Assembly: GCF_900199205.1 (NCBI RefSeq)
Contig: NZ_OBMJ01000001.1
Location: forward strand, 1,612,001 to 1,676,000
Origin: Streptomyces sp. 1331.2
GTDB lineage: Bacteria; Actinomycetota; Actinomycetes; Streptomycetales; Streptomycetaceae
Length of the DNA: 64,000 bases
Direction: 5' to 3'
Position 1 is the first letter of the stretch. Each line of letters begins with the position of its first letter. The translations under genes were made by a program, and so were the position numbers. The notes beneath the pieces are model-generated. The model was not told where the DNA came from. It ran no database searches and saw nothing but the letters and a program-made list of their open reading frames with translations. Below are positions 17,346 through 25,383 of this stretch, piece after piece.

Positions 17346-17699
17346 GGCACGCACACAGCGGGTGCACACGAGGGCGTGGACAAGCGCGCGAACAAAGGCC
17401 GGCGGGAGCGCCGAATATACCGACGGGAATAAAATCGGTCGCGGCCGGCGGAAGGCCCGGGAAACCGGGAGCGGTGCAATGCCGGGACATTCCTGGCCGG
17501 GCGGAGCCCGTCGGCCGGGTACCGGCCGATCGACGCACGCACCGGGGGTCCACTTGACCGCCACGGACGGGCTCAGCCCTCGTTCGGTGGCGTCGGCACC
17601 CCGCGCTCAGGGCGGCCGGAGACGGCGTTCTCACGTCGAACCGCCCGGGCGGCTGGCCCGCGGCCCCCCGGCGTATTAAAATCGGGTGCGAACAAAAAT

Positions 17700-17717
17700 A
17701 TACCTTCGCAGAGGTAT
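17700..17717. promoter_or_regulatory. ARE-like operator upstream of the TetR regulator
   Basis: ATACCTT-CGCA-GAGGTAT, 6 of 7 bp paired, lies 47 bp before the TetR start codon. The close match to the 17,264 site suggests autoregulation and co-regulation of the divergent operon. Confidence 0.65.
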
Positions 17718-17764
17718 CAAGCAAGGCTCGGCCTCGCAGCAGAGACCAGCACGGGAGAGGGACC

Positions 17765-18403
17765 ATGAACAGCCGCAACAGCGATCTGTGGACAGCCGTC
17801 GGGACCAAGACCGCCCTGCGGGAACTCAAGCAGGAACGCGCCGGCCAGACCCGCAGGCAGCTGCTGGACGCCGCTGCCAGGGCCTTCGCCGACAAGGGCT
17901 TCCCCGCTGTCACGCTCCAGGACATCGCCGACCGGGCGGAGGTGACCAAGGGCGCCGTCTACTTCCACTTCAAGAACAAGGAGGCGGTGGCCGTCGCGGT
18001 GACCGAGGAGTTCTACACCCAGCTGCCCGCCGTCGCCGAGGCGGTGATGGACAAGCAGCTCCCGCCGCTGGACGCGGTCGCCGAGTTCCTCCTTCAGACC
18101 GCCGTCTTCCTGCGGGACAACCCGGTGGCGCAGGCCGGTGCCCGGCTGCAGATCGAGCGGAACCTGGTCAACGCCGACATGCCGACGCCGTTCAGCGGGT
18201 TCACCCAGCTCATCACCGAACTCCTGGCCCGCGCCCAGCACGAGAACGCCTGGCAGCCCACCGCCGACGCCGCCACCATCGCCCGCGTCGTCGTCGCCGC
18301 GTTCTTCGGCAGCCAGCACATCTCCTGGGTCGAGCACAACCGCCAGGACCTCACCGACCGCGTCCGGGAGATCCTCGACATCGTCCTCCCCTGCCGCGCG
18401 TAG
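17765..18403 (+). CDS. TetR-family regulator, ArpA/ScbR (gamma-butyrolactone receptor)-like
   Basis: ATG 17765 behind GAGAGGGA; 212 aa. The N-terminal helix-turn-helix segment (about residues 25-75: RRQLLDAAARAFADKGF, TLQDIADRAEVTKGAVYFHFKNKEAVA) closely resembles the gamma-butyrolactone receptor group, which reads V(T)KGALYFHF. The ligand domain is typical in size. It probably represses its own gene and the GriH-like operon through the two matching palindromes at 17,264 and 17,700, releasing them when a small autoregulator binds. No butyrolactone synthase (AfsA-like) gene is present in the window, so it could also be a pseudo-receptor responding to another ligand. Confidence 0.85.
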   Translation: MNSRNSDLWTAVGTKTALRELKQERAGQTRRQLLDAAARAFADKGFPAVTLQDIADRAEVTKGAVYFHFKNKEAVAVAVTEEFYTQLPAVAEAVMDKQLPPLDAVAEFLLQTAVFLRDNPVAQAGARLQIERNLVNADMPTPFSGFTQLITELLARAQHENAWQPTADAATIARVVVAAFFGSQHISWVEHNRQDLTDRVREILDIVLPCRA

Positions 18404-18449
18404 CACTCCCCTGCACCGCCCCGATCGCCCCCTGGACACCAGCGACCCG

Positions 18450-19127
18450 TCAGCCGGTGTCCGGGGCCAGCGCGTCGAGCACGGCCGCCAGACCGGACGG
18501 GTCGCGGCGGGCGATGTCGTGACCGACCGGAAGCTCGTGCACCCGCCAGGCCGGGTCCTCGCGCAACCGCTCCGTCAGCGGCCCGAACGGGCTGGCCGGC
18601 CATGCGCCACCGCTGACGAAGGTACGGCCGTACCCGTGCCCGGAGCCGCCCCCCAGCCTGACCGACTGGAGGAGGCTCGGCAACGGATGCGGCCGCGCCC
18701 GGGGGTCGAACCGCTCGGGCACGGCCACCCACCGGCCGTCGGCACGGGAGCCGCAGGTGAACAACCCCCGGAAGTGGTCGCTGGTCAGCGACCAGCAGGA
18801 GTCCCCGTCCGCCGGGACGTAGGCATCGATGAAGACGAGCTGGTCGAGCCGGTCACCGACCCGGTCCGCGGCACCGGCGATCACCATCCCGCCGTAGCTG
18901 TGCCCGCACAGCGCCAGCGGCCCGCCCCCGCTCCCCTCGACGAGCTCGGCCACCTGGTCGATGTGGGTGTCGAGGTTCGGCGGCCGGTCCCGATCGTCCG
19001 GGCCGTCCGGCTCCAGCCCCGCCAGTGTCACCGCCTCGACCTGGTGACCGCCCCGGCGCAGCTCGGCCGCCACCGGGTCGAACGCCCACCCGCCGCACCA
19101 ACCACCGGGCACCATCAGGAACTTCAC
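18450..19127 (-). CDS. Alpha/beta hydrolase
   Basis: GTG start at 19127 with a weak ribosome-binding site; 225 aa. It begins KFLMVPGGWCGGWAFDPVA (oxyanion-hole HGG-like turn) and has the nucleophile elbow CGHSYGGM (GxSxG). A candidate acid lies in VFIDAYVPADGD and the catalytic His is probably in LPVGHDIARRDP near the C-terminus. This resembles the methylketone synthase/esterase-like small hydrolases. It is convergent with the TetR gene and separated from DedA by a terminator hairpin, so it seems to be a single-gene unit. Function unassigned. Confidence 0.8.
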   Translation of the reverse strand: MKFLMVPGGWCGGWAFDPVAAELRRGGHQVEAVTLAGLEPDGPDDRDRPPNLDTHIDQVAELVEGSGGGPLALCGHSYGGMVIAGAADRVGDRLDQLVFIDAYVPADGDSCWSLTSDHFRGLFTCGSRADGRWVAVPERFDPRARPHPLPSLLQSVRLGGGSGHGYGRTFVSGGAWPASPFGPLTERLREDPAWRVHELPVGHDIARRDPSGLAAVLDALAPDTG

Positions 19128-19169
19128 CTACGCCATGATAGGTCCCACCCCGGCAACGCCGGACACGCC

Positions 19170-19199
19170 CGAGGGGCGGCCCCGGAGGACCGCCCCTCG
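19170..19199 (-). terminator. Hairpin after DedA gene
   Basis: A 10-bp perfect stem CGAGGGGCGG (19170-19179) pairs with 19190-19199, loop 10 nt, 41 bp beyond the DedA stop on the minus strand. Confidence 0.65.
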
Positions 19200-19240
19200 A
19201 TCATGTGACGCCGAACCACCGGTCGACGCCGCCTGCGGTG

Positions 19241-19912
19241 TCACCCGCGGTGCCGGGCGCTCGGCCGACGGCGCATCCGCACCAGGAACCAGCGGCCGAC
19301 CACCAGGACGCCCACCACCACGACGCCCTTCGACACCCAGCCGCCGTACTCCTCCACCAGCTGCCAGTTGTCGCCCAGCCAGTACCCCAGCAGCACGAAC
19401 AGGGTGTTCCAGATCAGACTGCCGGCGGCGGTCATGACGGTGAAGGGCAGCAGCGGCATCCGCTGGATCCCGGCCGGAACCGAGATGAGGCTGCGCACCA
19501 CCGGCACCATGCGGGCGATGAACACGGCCTTGCGGCCGTGCCGTTCGAACCACGCGTCGGCCTTGTCGATCTCGTGCGCGCTGAGCAGCGGGATCCGGGC
19601 GGCCAGCGCCCGGGTCCGCTCGCGCCCCAGCAGGGCGCCCACCGCGTACACGATCCAGGAGCCGACGATGGACCCGATGGTGGTCCAGAGGATGACGGCC
19701 GGCAGGCTCAGCTTGCCCTGTCCGGCCGCGAACCCGGCGACGGGGAGGATGATCTCGCTGGGGATGAACGGCAGAACGGTGTCCACCAGGTTGGTCAGGC
19801 CCGAGCCCACGGCACCGAGGGTGGACATGACGTCGACGGCCCATCCGGCGATGCCGCCCACGGGCTCGGCGGAGGGGGAGGCGAGCGACACGGAAGCCAA
19901 CGTTGCGATCAT
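19241..19912 (-). CDS. DedA-family inner-membrane protein (VTT domain)
   Basis: ATG 19912; 223 aa. Motifs of the DedA/SNARE-associated family are clear: FIPSEIILPVAGF, a glycine-rich segment GSIVGSWIVYAVGALLGRE, FERHGRKAVFIARMVPVVRSLISVPAG (the conserved R..P..R..) and several hydrophobic helices. These proteins act as lipid (undecaprenyl-phosphate or phospholipid) translocases in the cytoplasmic membrane. It is transcribed away from the RiPP genes and is probably housekeeping, though a role in envelope response to a membrane-active peptide is conceivable. Confidence 0.88.
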   Translation of the reverse strand: MIATLASVSLASPSAEPVGGIAGWAVDVMSTLGAVGSGLTNLVDTVLPFIPSEIILPVAGFAAGQGKLSLPAVILWTTIGSIVGSWIVYAVGALLGRERTRALAARIPLLSAHEIDKADAWFERHGRKAVFIARMVPVVRSLISVPAGIQRMPLLPFTVMTAAGSLIWNTLFVLLGYWLGDNWQLVEEYGGWVSKGVVVVGVLVVGRWFLVRMRRRPSARHRG

Positions 19913-20174
19913 GCCGTCCAGGCTAGGAGTACCCGCTCGGCCGCCACCATGCGGTCAACCGCCCAGTCCCGCTGCGGTTTTCCGTAACCACGGGGCGCGG
20001 CCTCCGACCACCCCCGCGGACCGCCCCCGCCGACCGCCCGCCGCCGATCCCTGAGATTCTCACGGTCCGCCGCATGACGCACGCACACGGCCCACGGGAG
20101 CCAGGCACTGTTCCCGCGGGCGCCGCGAGCCCACTGTCGAAGTGTCATGACACCGACGTTCGGGGGCGGCATCG

Positions 20175-21113
20175 ATGCAGCGGGTTCACTTCACGGGTAC
20201 CGATCTGGCGCGCGTCCGGCTGCAGAGCAGCCTGGGGCCCCTGCTGGAGGGCGTCTTCGCGCTGCGGCTGCTGACCCGGCCCTGGCCCGCCGACGTGAAC
20301 GTACGGTGGTCCGTCGCCGTCCGCAACGCCCTGCGGGGCAGCACCCGGGCGGCGCTGCCGGTGCCGCTCACCCGGGGCGCCGAGAACGTGCCGCTGCGGC
20401 TGCTCGAACGGCCGGCGCACGAGGAGGCGGCGCAGCGGGCACCGGGCGCCGGCGAGGAGGACACCCGGCTGGCGCTCGACATGTGGCGCGCCGGGGTGGC
20501 CCCGTACTGGGGGCGGATGCTCCAACGGCTGGAGGCGGTCTGCGACGCGCACGGCAGGATCGCGGCCGCCGGCGGGGTGGAGCAGCTGCTGTCGACGCTG
20601 CACCCGCGGATCTCCTGGAAGGCGCCGGTCCTGGAGGTGGACGACGGACCCGACCTGGACGTCGCCCTCGACGGGCGGGGCCTGGTGCTCAAGCCCTCGG
20701 TGTTCCTGCCCGGCGAGACCGGGCGGGTGGTGACCCGGGAACGGGACAGCGGCCAGACCGTGCTGGTCTTCTCGGCCGCGCCCGAGCTGGTCGCCGGCTG
20801 GGACGACGCCCCGGTCGCGGACGGCCACGGCGGTGCGGAGGGCGAGTCCCAGGCGCTGAGCGCCCTCGTCGGGCAGACCAGGGCCGCGGCCCTGCGGGTG
20901 CTGACCGACACCTCCACCAACTCCCAGCTCGCGGCCCGGCTGGGGGTGACGCCGGGGGTCGCGAGCCGGCATGCCGCGGTCCTGCGGGAGACCGGGCTGA
21001 TCAGCACCCGGCGGGTGGGCAGCAGCGCCCTGCACACGGTGACCCCGCTGGGCATGGCCCTGCTCGGGCGGCAGTCGCGCCGGGTCGTGCCGTTCACCAG
21101 CTCGGTGGCGTGA
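20175..21113 (+). CDS. ArsR-like winged-helix regulator with long N-terminal domain (DUF5937 type)
   Basis: ATG 20175; 312 aa. The C-terminal third carries the winged helix (LTDTSTNSQLAARLGVTP, VASRHAAVLRETGLIST, LHTVTPLGMALLG). The first 200 residues are the DUF5937-like region that often accompanies it in Streptomyces. No metal-binding cysteine box was seen, so it is probably not a metal sensor. It lies immediately upstream of and codirectional with the YcaO RiPP pair (146-bp gap), and is a good candidate regulator of it, possibly through the 21,221 palindrome. Confidence 0.8.
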   Translation: MQRVHFTGTDLARVRLQSSLGPLLEGVFALRLLTRPWPADVNVRWSVAVRNALRGSTRAALPVPLTRGAENVPLRLLERPAHEEAAQRAPGAGEEDTRLALDMWRAGVAPYWGRMLQRLEAVCDAHGRIAAAGGVEQLLSTLHPRISWKAPVLEVDDGPDLDVALDGRGLVLKPSVFLPGETGRVVTRERDSGQTVLVFSAAPELVAGWDDAPVADGHGGAEGESQALSALVGQTRAAALRVLTDTSTNSQLAARLGVTPGVASRHAAVLRETGLISTRRVGSSALHTVTPLGMALLGRQSRRVVPFTSSVA

Positions 21114-21220
21114 CGTCACGAGCCCGGCGGCATGACGTCTTCACACTCCGGAAGTGATGGCAACACTTTCCCTTTCCTTTACCGTTTTCGCAGAATCTTG
21201 GCGCGAACCCCACCGCGGGC

Positions 21221-21232
21221 CGAAACGTTTCG
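21221..21232. promoter_or_regulatory. Perfect 12-bp palindrome before the RiPP precursor gene
   Basis: CGAAACGTTTCG lies 28 bp upstream of the precursor start codon in an otherwise short, comparatively AT-rich promoter region (21,114-21,259). It could be an operator for the ArsR-like protein encoded upstream. Confidence 0.4.
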
Positions 21233-21259
21233 TCAGAAACAGAAGGAGAACCGGCAGCA

Positions 21260-21442
21260 ATGAACACCCTTCCGACCATCCGCACCGTCACCGGCAACGC
21301 CGCCCTCGGCACCGCCGCCACCGACCTGGTGATCGAGGACCTCGACACCGTCGCGCCGCAGGGCGTGGCCCTGTTCACCGTCTGCGTCATGTCGGCCCAG
21401 CCCGCGCCCACGTCGACCACCGGGGGTCAGCTCGGCGCATGA
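21260..21442 (+). CDS. Candidate precursor peptide of an azoline/azole RiPP (60 aa)
   Basis: ATG 21260 follows a strong AAGGAGAA site; the stop TGA 21440-21442 overlaps the YcaO start (ATGA), so the two are translationally coupled. The peptide has an acidic leader-like stretch (DLVIEDLDTV, residues 22-31). Its C-terminal half contains one Cys (42), two Ser (45, 52) and Thr residues (40, 51, 53, 54), ending TSTTGGQLGA. Cys/Ser/Thr are the residues that YcaO cyclodehydratases convert to thiazolines or oxazolines. No lanthionine, thiopeptide or lasso machinery fits it better. The leader/core boundary cannot be fixed; a split shortly before residue 40 is my guess. I do not recognise the peptide family. 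Confidence 0.65.
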   Translation: MNTLPTIRTVTGNAALGTAATDLVIEDLDTVAPQGVALFTVCVMSAQPAPTSTTGGQLGA

Positions 21443-23796
21443 CCATCACACGGGGGAACGAACCGACAACGACGACCGACGACACCGGCCGGGTAGGCTT
21501 CAAGAGCCATCTCCGGCCCGAAACCGTGCCCGGGCAGGCGGTGTACCTGGTCTCCCAACGCGGGCTGACCACACTGCGCGGAGTACCCGCCGAGGTGCTG
21601 GCGCCCCTCCTGGACGGCACCCGCACCACCGACGCCGTCCTGCGGGAGGCGGCACCGGCGCTCGCCGCCGAGGACGCCCTCTGCTCCCTGCGGGCGCTCG
21701 ACTCGGCGGGCCTGCTGCGGGTGCGCCCCGCCTGCCGATCCGCCCGCCGGACACCGCAGCGGCCCGAGGACCGGACGCGGCACCGCACCGGGAAGGACAC
21801 CGAGGGCCCGGCCGCCGAAGCGTTCTGGGACCTGCTGGGCCTCGACGGCGGCCAGGTGCCGGCCGCCCTCGCCCGGGCCCGGGTACGCGTCCTCGCCCTG
21901 AACGACACGGACCCCGACGAGGCCCGCACGGCGCTGGCCGGCGCCGGCCTGCACCCGGTGACGGACCCGGGCGCCCCCGCGGACCTGTCCGTGGTGCTCT
22001 GCGACGACTACCTCTCCCCCCGGCTCGCGGACGTCGACGCCGCGCACCGCCGGGAGGGGACGCCCTGGCTCCCGGTCCGGCTGGGCTGGTCGAACCCGTG
22101 GTTCGGCCCGGTGTTCCGCCCGGACGACGGCCCCTGCTGGCACTGCCTGGCGTCCCGGCTGCGCGGCCACCGCACCTCGGAGGAGGTGCTCCGGCACGCT
22201 CTCGGCCGGCCCGACCCCGTGCCCCTGCCGCCCGCGACCCTGCCCGTGGTCCGCCGGCTCGCCCTGAACCTGGCGGCGCTGGAGGCCGCGAAGTGGCTGG
22301 GCGGGCTGCGCGGCCCGGAGCAGTCCACCGTGCGCACCCTGGACACCGTCACGATGGCCACCGGCGCCCATCCGGTCCCCCGGATCCCGCAGTGCCCGTC
22401 CTGCGGGGACGGCGGCCTGGTGGCCCGGCGGGTCCGGGCGCCCTTCCGGCCGGTCTCGCGGCCCAAGGCCGCCGGCACCGGCAACGGCCACCGCGCCCTG
22501 ACGCCCGAGCAGATGCTGGAGCGCCACCGCGACCTGGTGGATCCGGTCACCGGGGTGGTCAAGGAGCTCCGGCGGGCCCCCGGCAGCCCGGACTTCCTCC
22601 AGGCCTTCCTGTCCGGGCCCAACCTCGCCATGCCCGGCCGTTCGCTCGCCGGGCTGCGGGCCGGGCTGCGCAGCCTGAGCGGCGGCAAGGGCCTGACCGA
22701 GACCGAGGCTCGGGTGAGCGCCCTGTGCGAGGCCGTGGAGCGGTACAGCGGCACCCGGCACGGTGACGAGCCGGTGGTCCGCGGCTCGCTGCGCGGCCTC
22801 GCGCCGGCCGCCCTGCACCCCAACGCCGTCCAGCTGTACGGCGAGGAGCAGTTCCGCGAGCGGGAGCGGTGGAACGCGCGGGGTTCGCGCTTCCAGTACG
22901 TGCCGCCGCCCTTAGACCCGGACCGGCCCACCGACTGGACGCCGGTCTGGTCGCTGACCGGGGGTGTGCACCGGCTGCTGCCGACGTCGATGCTGTACTT
23001 CGCCGCGGAGGCCGCGCCCGACGGCCTGTGGGCGGACTCCAACGGCAACGCGGCCGGCAGCTCGCCCGAGGACGCGCTCGTCCAGGGCTTCCTGGAGCTG
23101 GTGGAGCGGGACGCCGTCGCGCTGTGGTGGTACAACCGCAGCCGCCGGCCCGGAGTGGACCTCACCGCCTTCGACGCCGACTACCTGCCGGAACTGCTCG
23201 ACGGCTACCGCGGGTTGAACCGCTCGCTCTGGGTGCTCGACCTCACCTCCGACTTCGGGATCCCGGTCATGGCGGCGCTGTCGCGCCGCACCGACAAGCC
23301 CGCCGAGGACGTGGTCTTCGGGTTCGGCGCCCACTTCGACCCCCGGCTGGCGCTGCGCCGCGCGCTGACCGAGCTGGGCCAACTCCTGCCGGCGGTCGGC
23401 GCGGTGACGGCCGGCGGCACCGGGTACCGGGTCGACGACCCGGAGGCGCTGGAGTGGTGGCGCACCGCCACGCTCGCCCGCTGCGCCTACCTGACGCCCG
23501 ACCCGGCGGCGGCTCCCCGGTGCCCCGGCGACTGGGCGTACACGCCGACCGGGGACCTCCTGGACGACGTCACCGCGATCACCGGGCTGGTGCGGGAGCG
23601 CGGCATGGAGCTCCTGGTGCTCGACCAGACGAGGGCGGACCTCGGGATCCCGGTCGTGAAGGTGATCGTTCCCGGGATGCGGCAGTTCTGGGCCCGGTTC
23701 GCGCCGGGCCGGCTCTTCGACGTCCCGGTGGCGCTGGGGCTGCGGAACTCACCGCTCCCACGGGAACAACTCAACCCCGTACCGCTGTTCGTCTAG
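21439..23796 (+). CDS. Fused E1-like/YcaO cyclodehydratase (TOMM C-D fusion)
   Basis: ATG 21439, coupled to the precursor gene; 785 aa. The N-terminal half has the leader-binding and ocin-ThiF/E1-like region with zinc cysteines (CWHC and CPSCGD). The C-terminal half is a YcaO domain: ALCEAVERYSG (ATP/Mg site), DSNGNAAGSSPEDALVQGFLELVERDAVALWWYN, and a proline-containing end (LNPVPLFV) like the functional C-terminus of azoline-forming YcaOs. Such fusions use ATP to cyclise Cys/Ser/Thr onto the preceding backbone carbonyl. A single rare TTA leucine codon at 22912-22914 is in frame, implying dependence on the bldA tRNA. A strong terminator follows. No complete FMN dehydrogenase, transporter or protease gene is adjacent. 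Confidence 0.88.
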   Translation: MTITRGNEPTTTTDDTGRVGFKSHLRPETVPGQAVYLVSQRGLTTLRGVPAEVLAPLLDGTRTTDAVLREAAPALAAEDALCSLRALDSAGLLRVRPACRSARRTPQRPEDRTRHRTGKDTEGPAAEAFWDLLGLDGGQVPAALARARVRVLALNDTDPDEARTALAGAGLHPVTDPGAPADLSVVLCDDYLSPRLADVDAAHRREGTPWLPVRLGWSNPWFGPVFRPDDGPCWHCLASRLRGHRTSEEVLRHALGRPDPVPLPPATLPVVRRLALNLAALEAAKWLGGLRGPEQSTVRTLDTVTMATGAHPVPRIPQCPSCGDGGLVARRVRAPFRPVSRPKAAGTGNGHRALTPEQMLERHRDLVDPVTGVVKELRRAPGSPDFLQAFLSGPNLAMPGRSLAGLRAGLRSLSGGKGLTETEARVSALCEAVERYSGTRHGDEPVVRGSLRGLAPAALHPNAVQLYGEEQFRERERWNARGSRFQYVPPPLDPDRPTDWTPVWSLTGGVHRLLPTSMLYFAAEAAPDGLWADSNGNAAGSSPEDALVQGFLELVERDAVALWWYNRSRRPGVDLTAFDADYLPELLDGYRGLNRSLWVLDLTSDFGIPVMAALSRRTDKPAEDVVFGFGAHFDPRLALRRALTELGQLLPAVGAVTAGGTGYRVDDPEALEWWRTATLARCAYLTPDPAAAPRCPGDWAYTPTGDLLDDVTAITGLVRERGMELLVLDQTRADLGIPVVKVIVPGMRQFWARFAPGRLFDVPVALGLRNSPLPREQLNPVPLFV
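22912..22914 (+). promoter_or_regulatory. In-frame TTA (bldA-type) leucine codon in the YcaO gene
   Basis: The codon lies in the PPPLDPD stretch. TTA is very rare in high-GC streptomycete genes and usually marks developmentally controlled translation. I noticed no other in-frame TTA in the genes inspected. Confidence 0.75.
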
Positions 23797-23816
23797 GGGC
23801 AGGCCCCAGTCAGGAA

Positions 23817-23853
23817 CGGGGCGGGGAGGCGCGGCCTGCGCCTCCCCGCCCCG
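23817..23853 (+). terminator. Strong hairpin after the YcaO gene
   Basis: A perfect 16-bp stem (23817-23832 and 23838-23853) with a 5-nt loop, 21 bp after the YcaO stop. It separates the RiPP pair from the following two-component genes. Confidence 0.85.
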
Positions 23854-23997
23854 GCCACCGGTTCCCCCGGCCACCGGCGGTCGGCGTACCAGGCAGGGCG
23901 GTCGAGTGTGACGGACATTCAACTTTCCTCCGTACGCCAAGATATGATCGACACAAGTGCGCGCAGGGGGATGCGAGCAGAGAAGGCCGCGGAGACG

Positions 23998-25272
23998 ATG
24001 CAAGTTCCCGATGAACTCAGCCACGACGACTCCAGTCGACCGGACGGCGGCGGAGGACAGGGAACGGAGAGGGGCTACCGCACACCACTCGCCCCGCGCT
24101 TCGCGCTGCTCATCCTGACCTCGGCGCTCCTGAGTTACCTCGGCATCACGGCCCTCAACATCGCGGGCACCGACCTGTCACCCGCGCACATGGCGATCTG
24201 CCTGATCCTCCTGATCGCCATCTTCCTCCTCCAGCTGAAGCACTCCCGTCCGGGCGCCGAACAGGCACCCGCCGCGCGGAAGTGGGCGACCCTCGGCGTC
24301 CAGGCGCTGCTCACCTACCTGCCGGTGCCGCTCTTCGACGCCCAGTGGGGCGCCATGGCGGGGTTCCTGGCGGGCTCGCTGCTGCTGCTCCTGCCGCCCC
24401 GGCTCGGCTGGCCGCTGTACGGCGCGGTCGGACTCAGCATGCTGGTGCCCCCCGCGCTCGACGACCGCTCGCTGCTGGACAGCCTCTACCTCTCCCAGTC
24501 GACGCTGCTGACCGGCCTCGTCGTCTACGGACTGTCCAGACTCACCGCGCTGGTACGGCAGTTGCACGAGACGCAGAACGAGCTGGCGCGGCTCGCCGTG
24601 ATCCAGGAGCGGCTGCGCATCTCGCGCAACCTGCACGACCTGCTCGGCTACAGCCTGTCCGCGATCACCCTGAAGAGCGAGCTGATCCACCGCCTCGTCC
24701 TGATCCAGCCGCAGCGCGCCAAGACGGAGGTCGAGGACGTCCTGGCCCTCTCCCGCCAGTCCCTGGCCGACGTCCGCCGGGTCTCCCGCGGCCTGCGCGA
24801 GATGTCCCTGGAGAGCGAACTCTCCTCGGTCGCGGGCGTACTGGAGGCCACCGACGTGGAGCTGACCACCACCGTGCGGCTCGGCGAGCTGGGCCCGCAG
24901 GTCAACACCGTCCTCGCGGCCGTCCTGCGCGAGGCGGTCACCAATCTGCTGCGGCACTCACGGGCCGGCCGCTGTTCCATCGAGGCCGTCCAGAGCGGTG
25001 ACCGGGTGCGGCTGACGGTGACCAACGACGGGGTGGACCCGGGCTACCGGGACGCCTCGCAGCACAGCGGCGCAGGCCTGGAGAACCTCAGGATGCGCGT
25101 GCACTCCGTCTCCGGCTGGCTGACCGTCGCCCATCTGTCCGACGGAACGTTTCAGCTGACCGCGGAGGCCCCGGTCTCCGTCGCCCCCGAGCAGCGGGAG
25201 GCCACCGAGGGCCCGGACACCTGGGAGCCCGGGCAACCGTCCGTGCTGCCGCACAGCGGCCCGGCGGCCTGA
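23998..25272 (+). CDS. NarL-family sensor histidine kinase (HisKA_3)
   Basis: The start is uncertain. ATG 23998 has GGAG nearby; in-frame GTG 23908 and ATG 23944/23971 also exist. A TATGAT sequence at 23943-23948 looks like a -10 box, favouring a downstream start. About 424 aa. After a polar N-terminus come four to six membrane helices (about residues 25-170). The dimerisation/H-box IQERLRISRNLHDLLGYSLSAI carries the phosphorylated His, and the ATPase domain has LREAVTNLLRHS (N box) and GAGLENLRMRV. The layout is DesK/LiaS-like. It pairs with the response regulator 111 bp downstream. The signal is unknown; membrane stress or the RiPP product are candidates from context. Confidence 0.87.
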   Translation: MQVPDELSHDDSSRPDGGGGQGTERGYRTPLAPRFALLILTSALLSYLGITALNIAGTDLSPAHMAICLILLIAIFLLQLKHSRPGAEQAPAARKWATLGVQALLTYLPVPLFDAQWGAMAGFLAGSLLLLLPPRLGWPLYGAVGLSMLVPPALDDRSLLDSLYLSQSTLLTGLVVYGLSRLTALVRQLHETQNELARLAVIQERLRISRNLHDLLGYSLSAITLKSELIHRLVLIQPQRAKTEVEDVLALSRQSLADVRRVSRGLREMSLESELSSVAGVLEATDVELTTTVRLGELGPQVNTVLAAVLREAVTNLLRHSRAGRCSIEAVQSGDRVRLTVTNDGVDPGYRDASQHSGAGLENLRMRVHSVSGWLTVAHLSDGTFQLTAEAPVSVAPEQREATEGPDTWEPGQPSVLPHSGPAA

Positions 25273-25383
25273 CCACCGGCCCCACCCGCCCCGGACCCCA
25301 CCTCCGGGTCCGTCCGGCGCTCCCGCCGTCCGCATCCTCCCGTCCCCCACCGCAGGCCCACCCGGCCTCAGAGGAGCTTCGAC

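Larger units (their letters stand above)
16965..17764. other. 800-bp divergent regulatory gap
   Basis: There is no convincing gene between the GriH-like gene (leftward) and the TetR gene (rightward). The first 150 bp and the stretches near 17,275-17,300 and 17,675-17,720 are unusually AT-rich for this DNA. It contains two ARE-like palindromes (17,264 and 17,700) and a perfect 13-bp inverted repeat (17,318-17,345), and is presumably the main control region of the minus operon and of the regulator gene. Confidence 0.6.

Noticed and set aside
21260..21442. Lanthipeptide or thiopeptide identity for the 60-aa peptide
   Set aside because: No LanB/LanC/LanM, pyridine synthase or dehydratase genes nearby and only one Cys; a YcaO substrate is the better reading.
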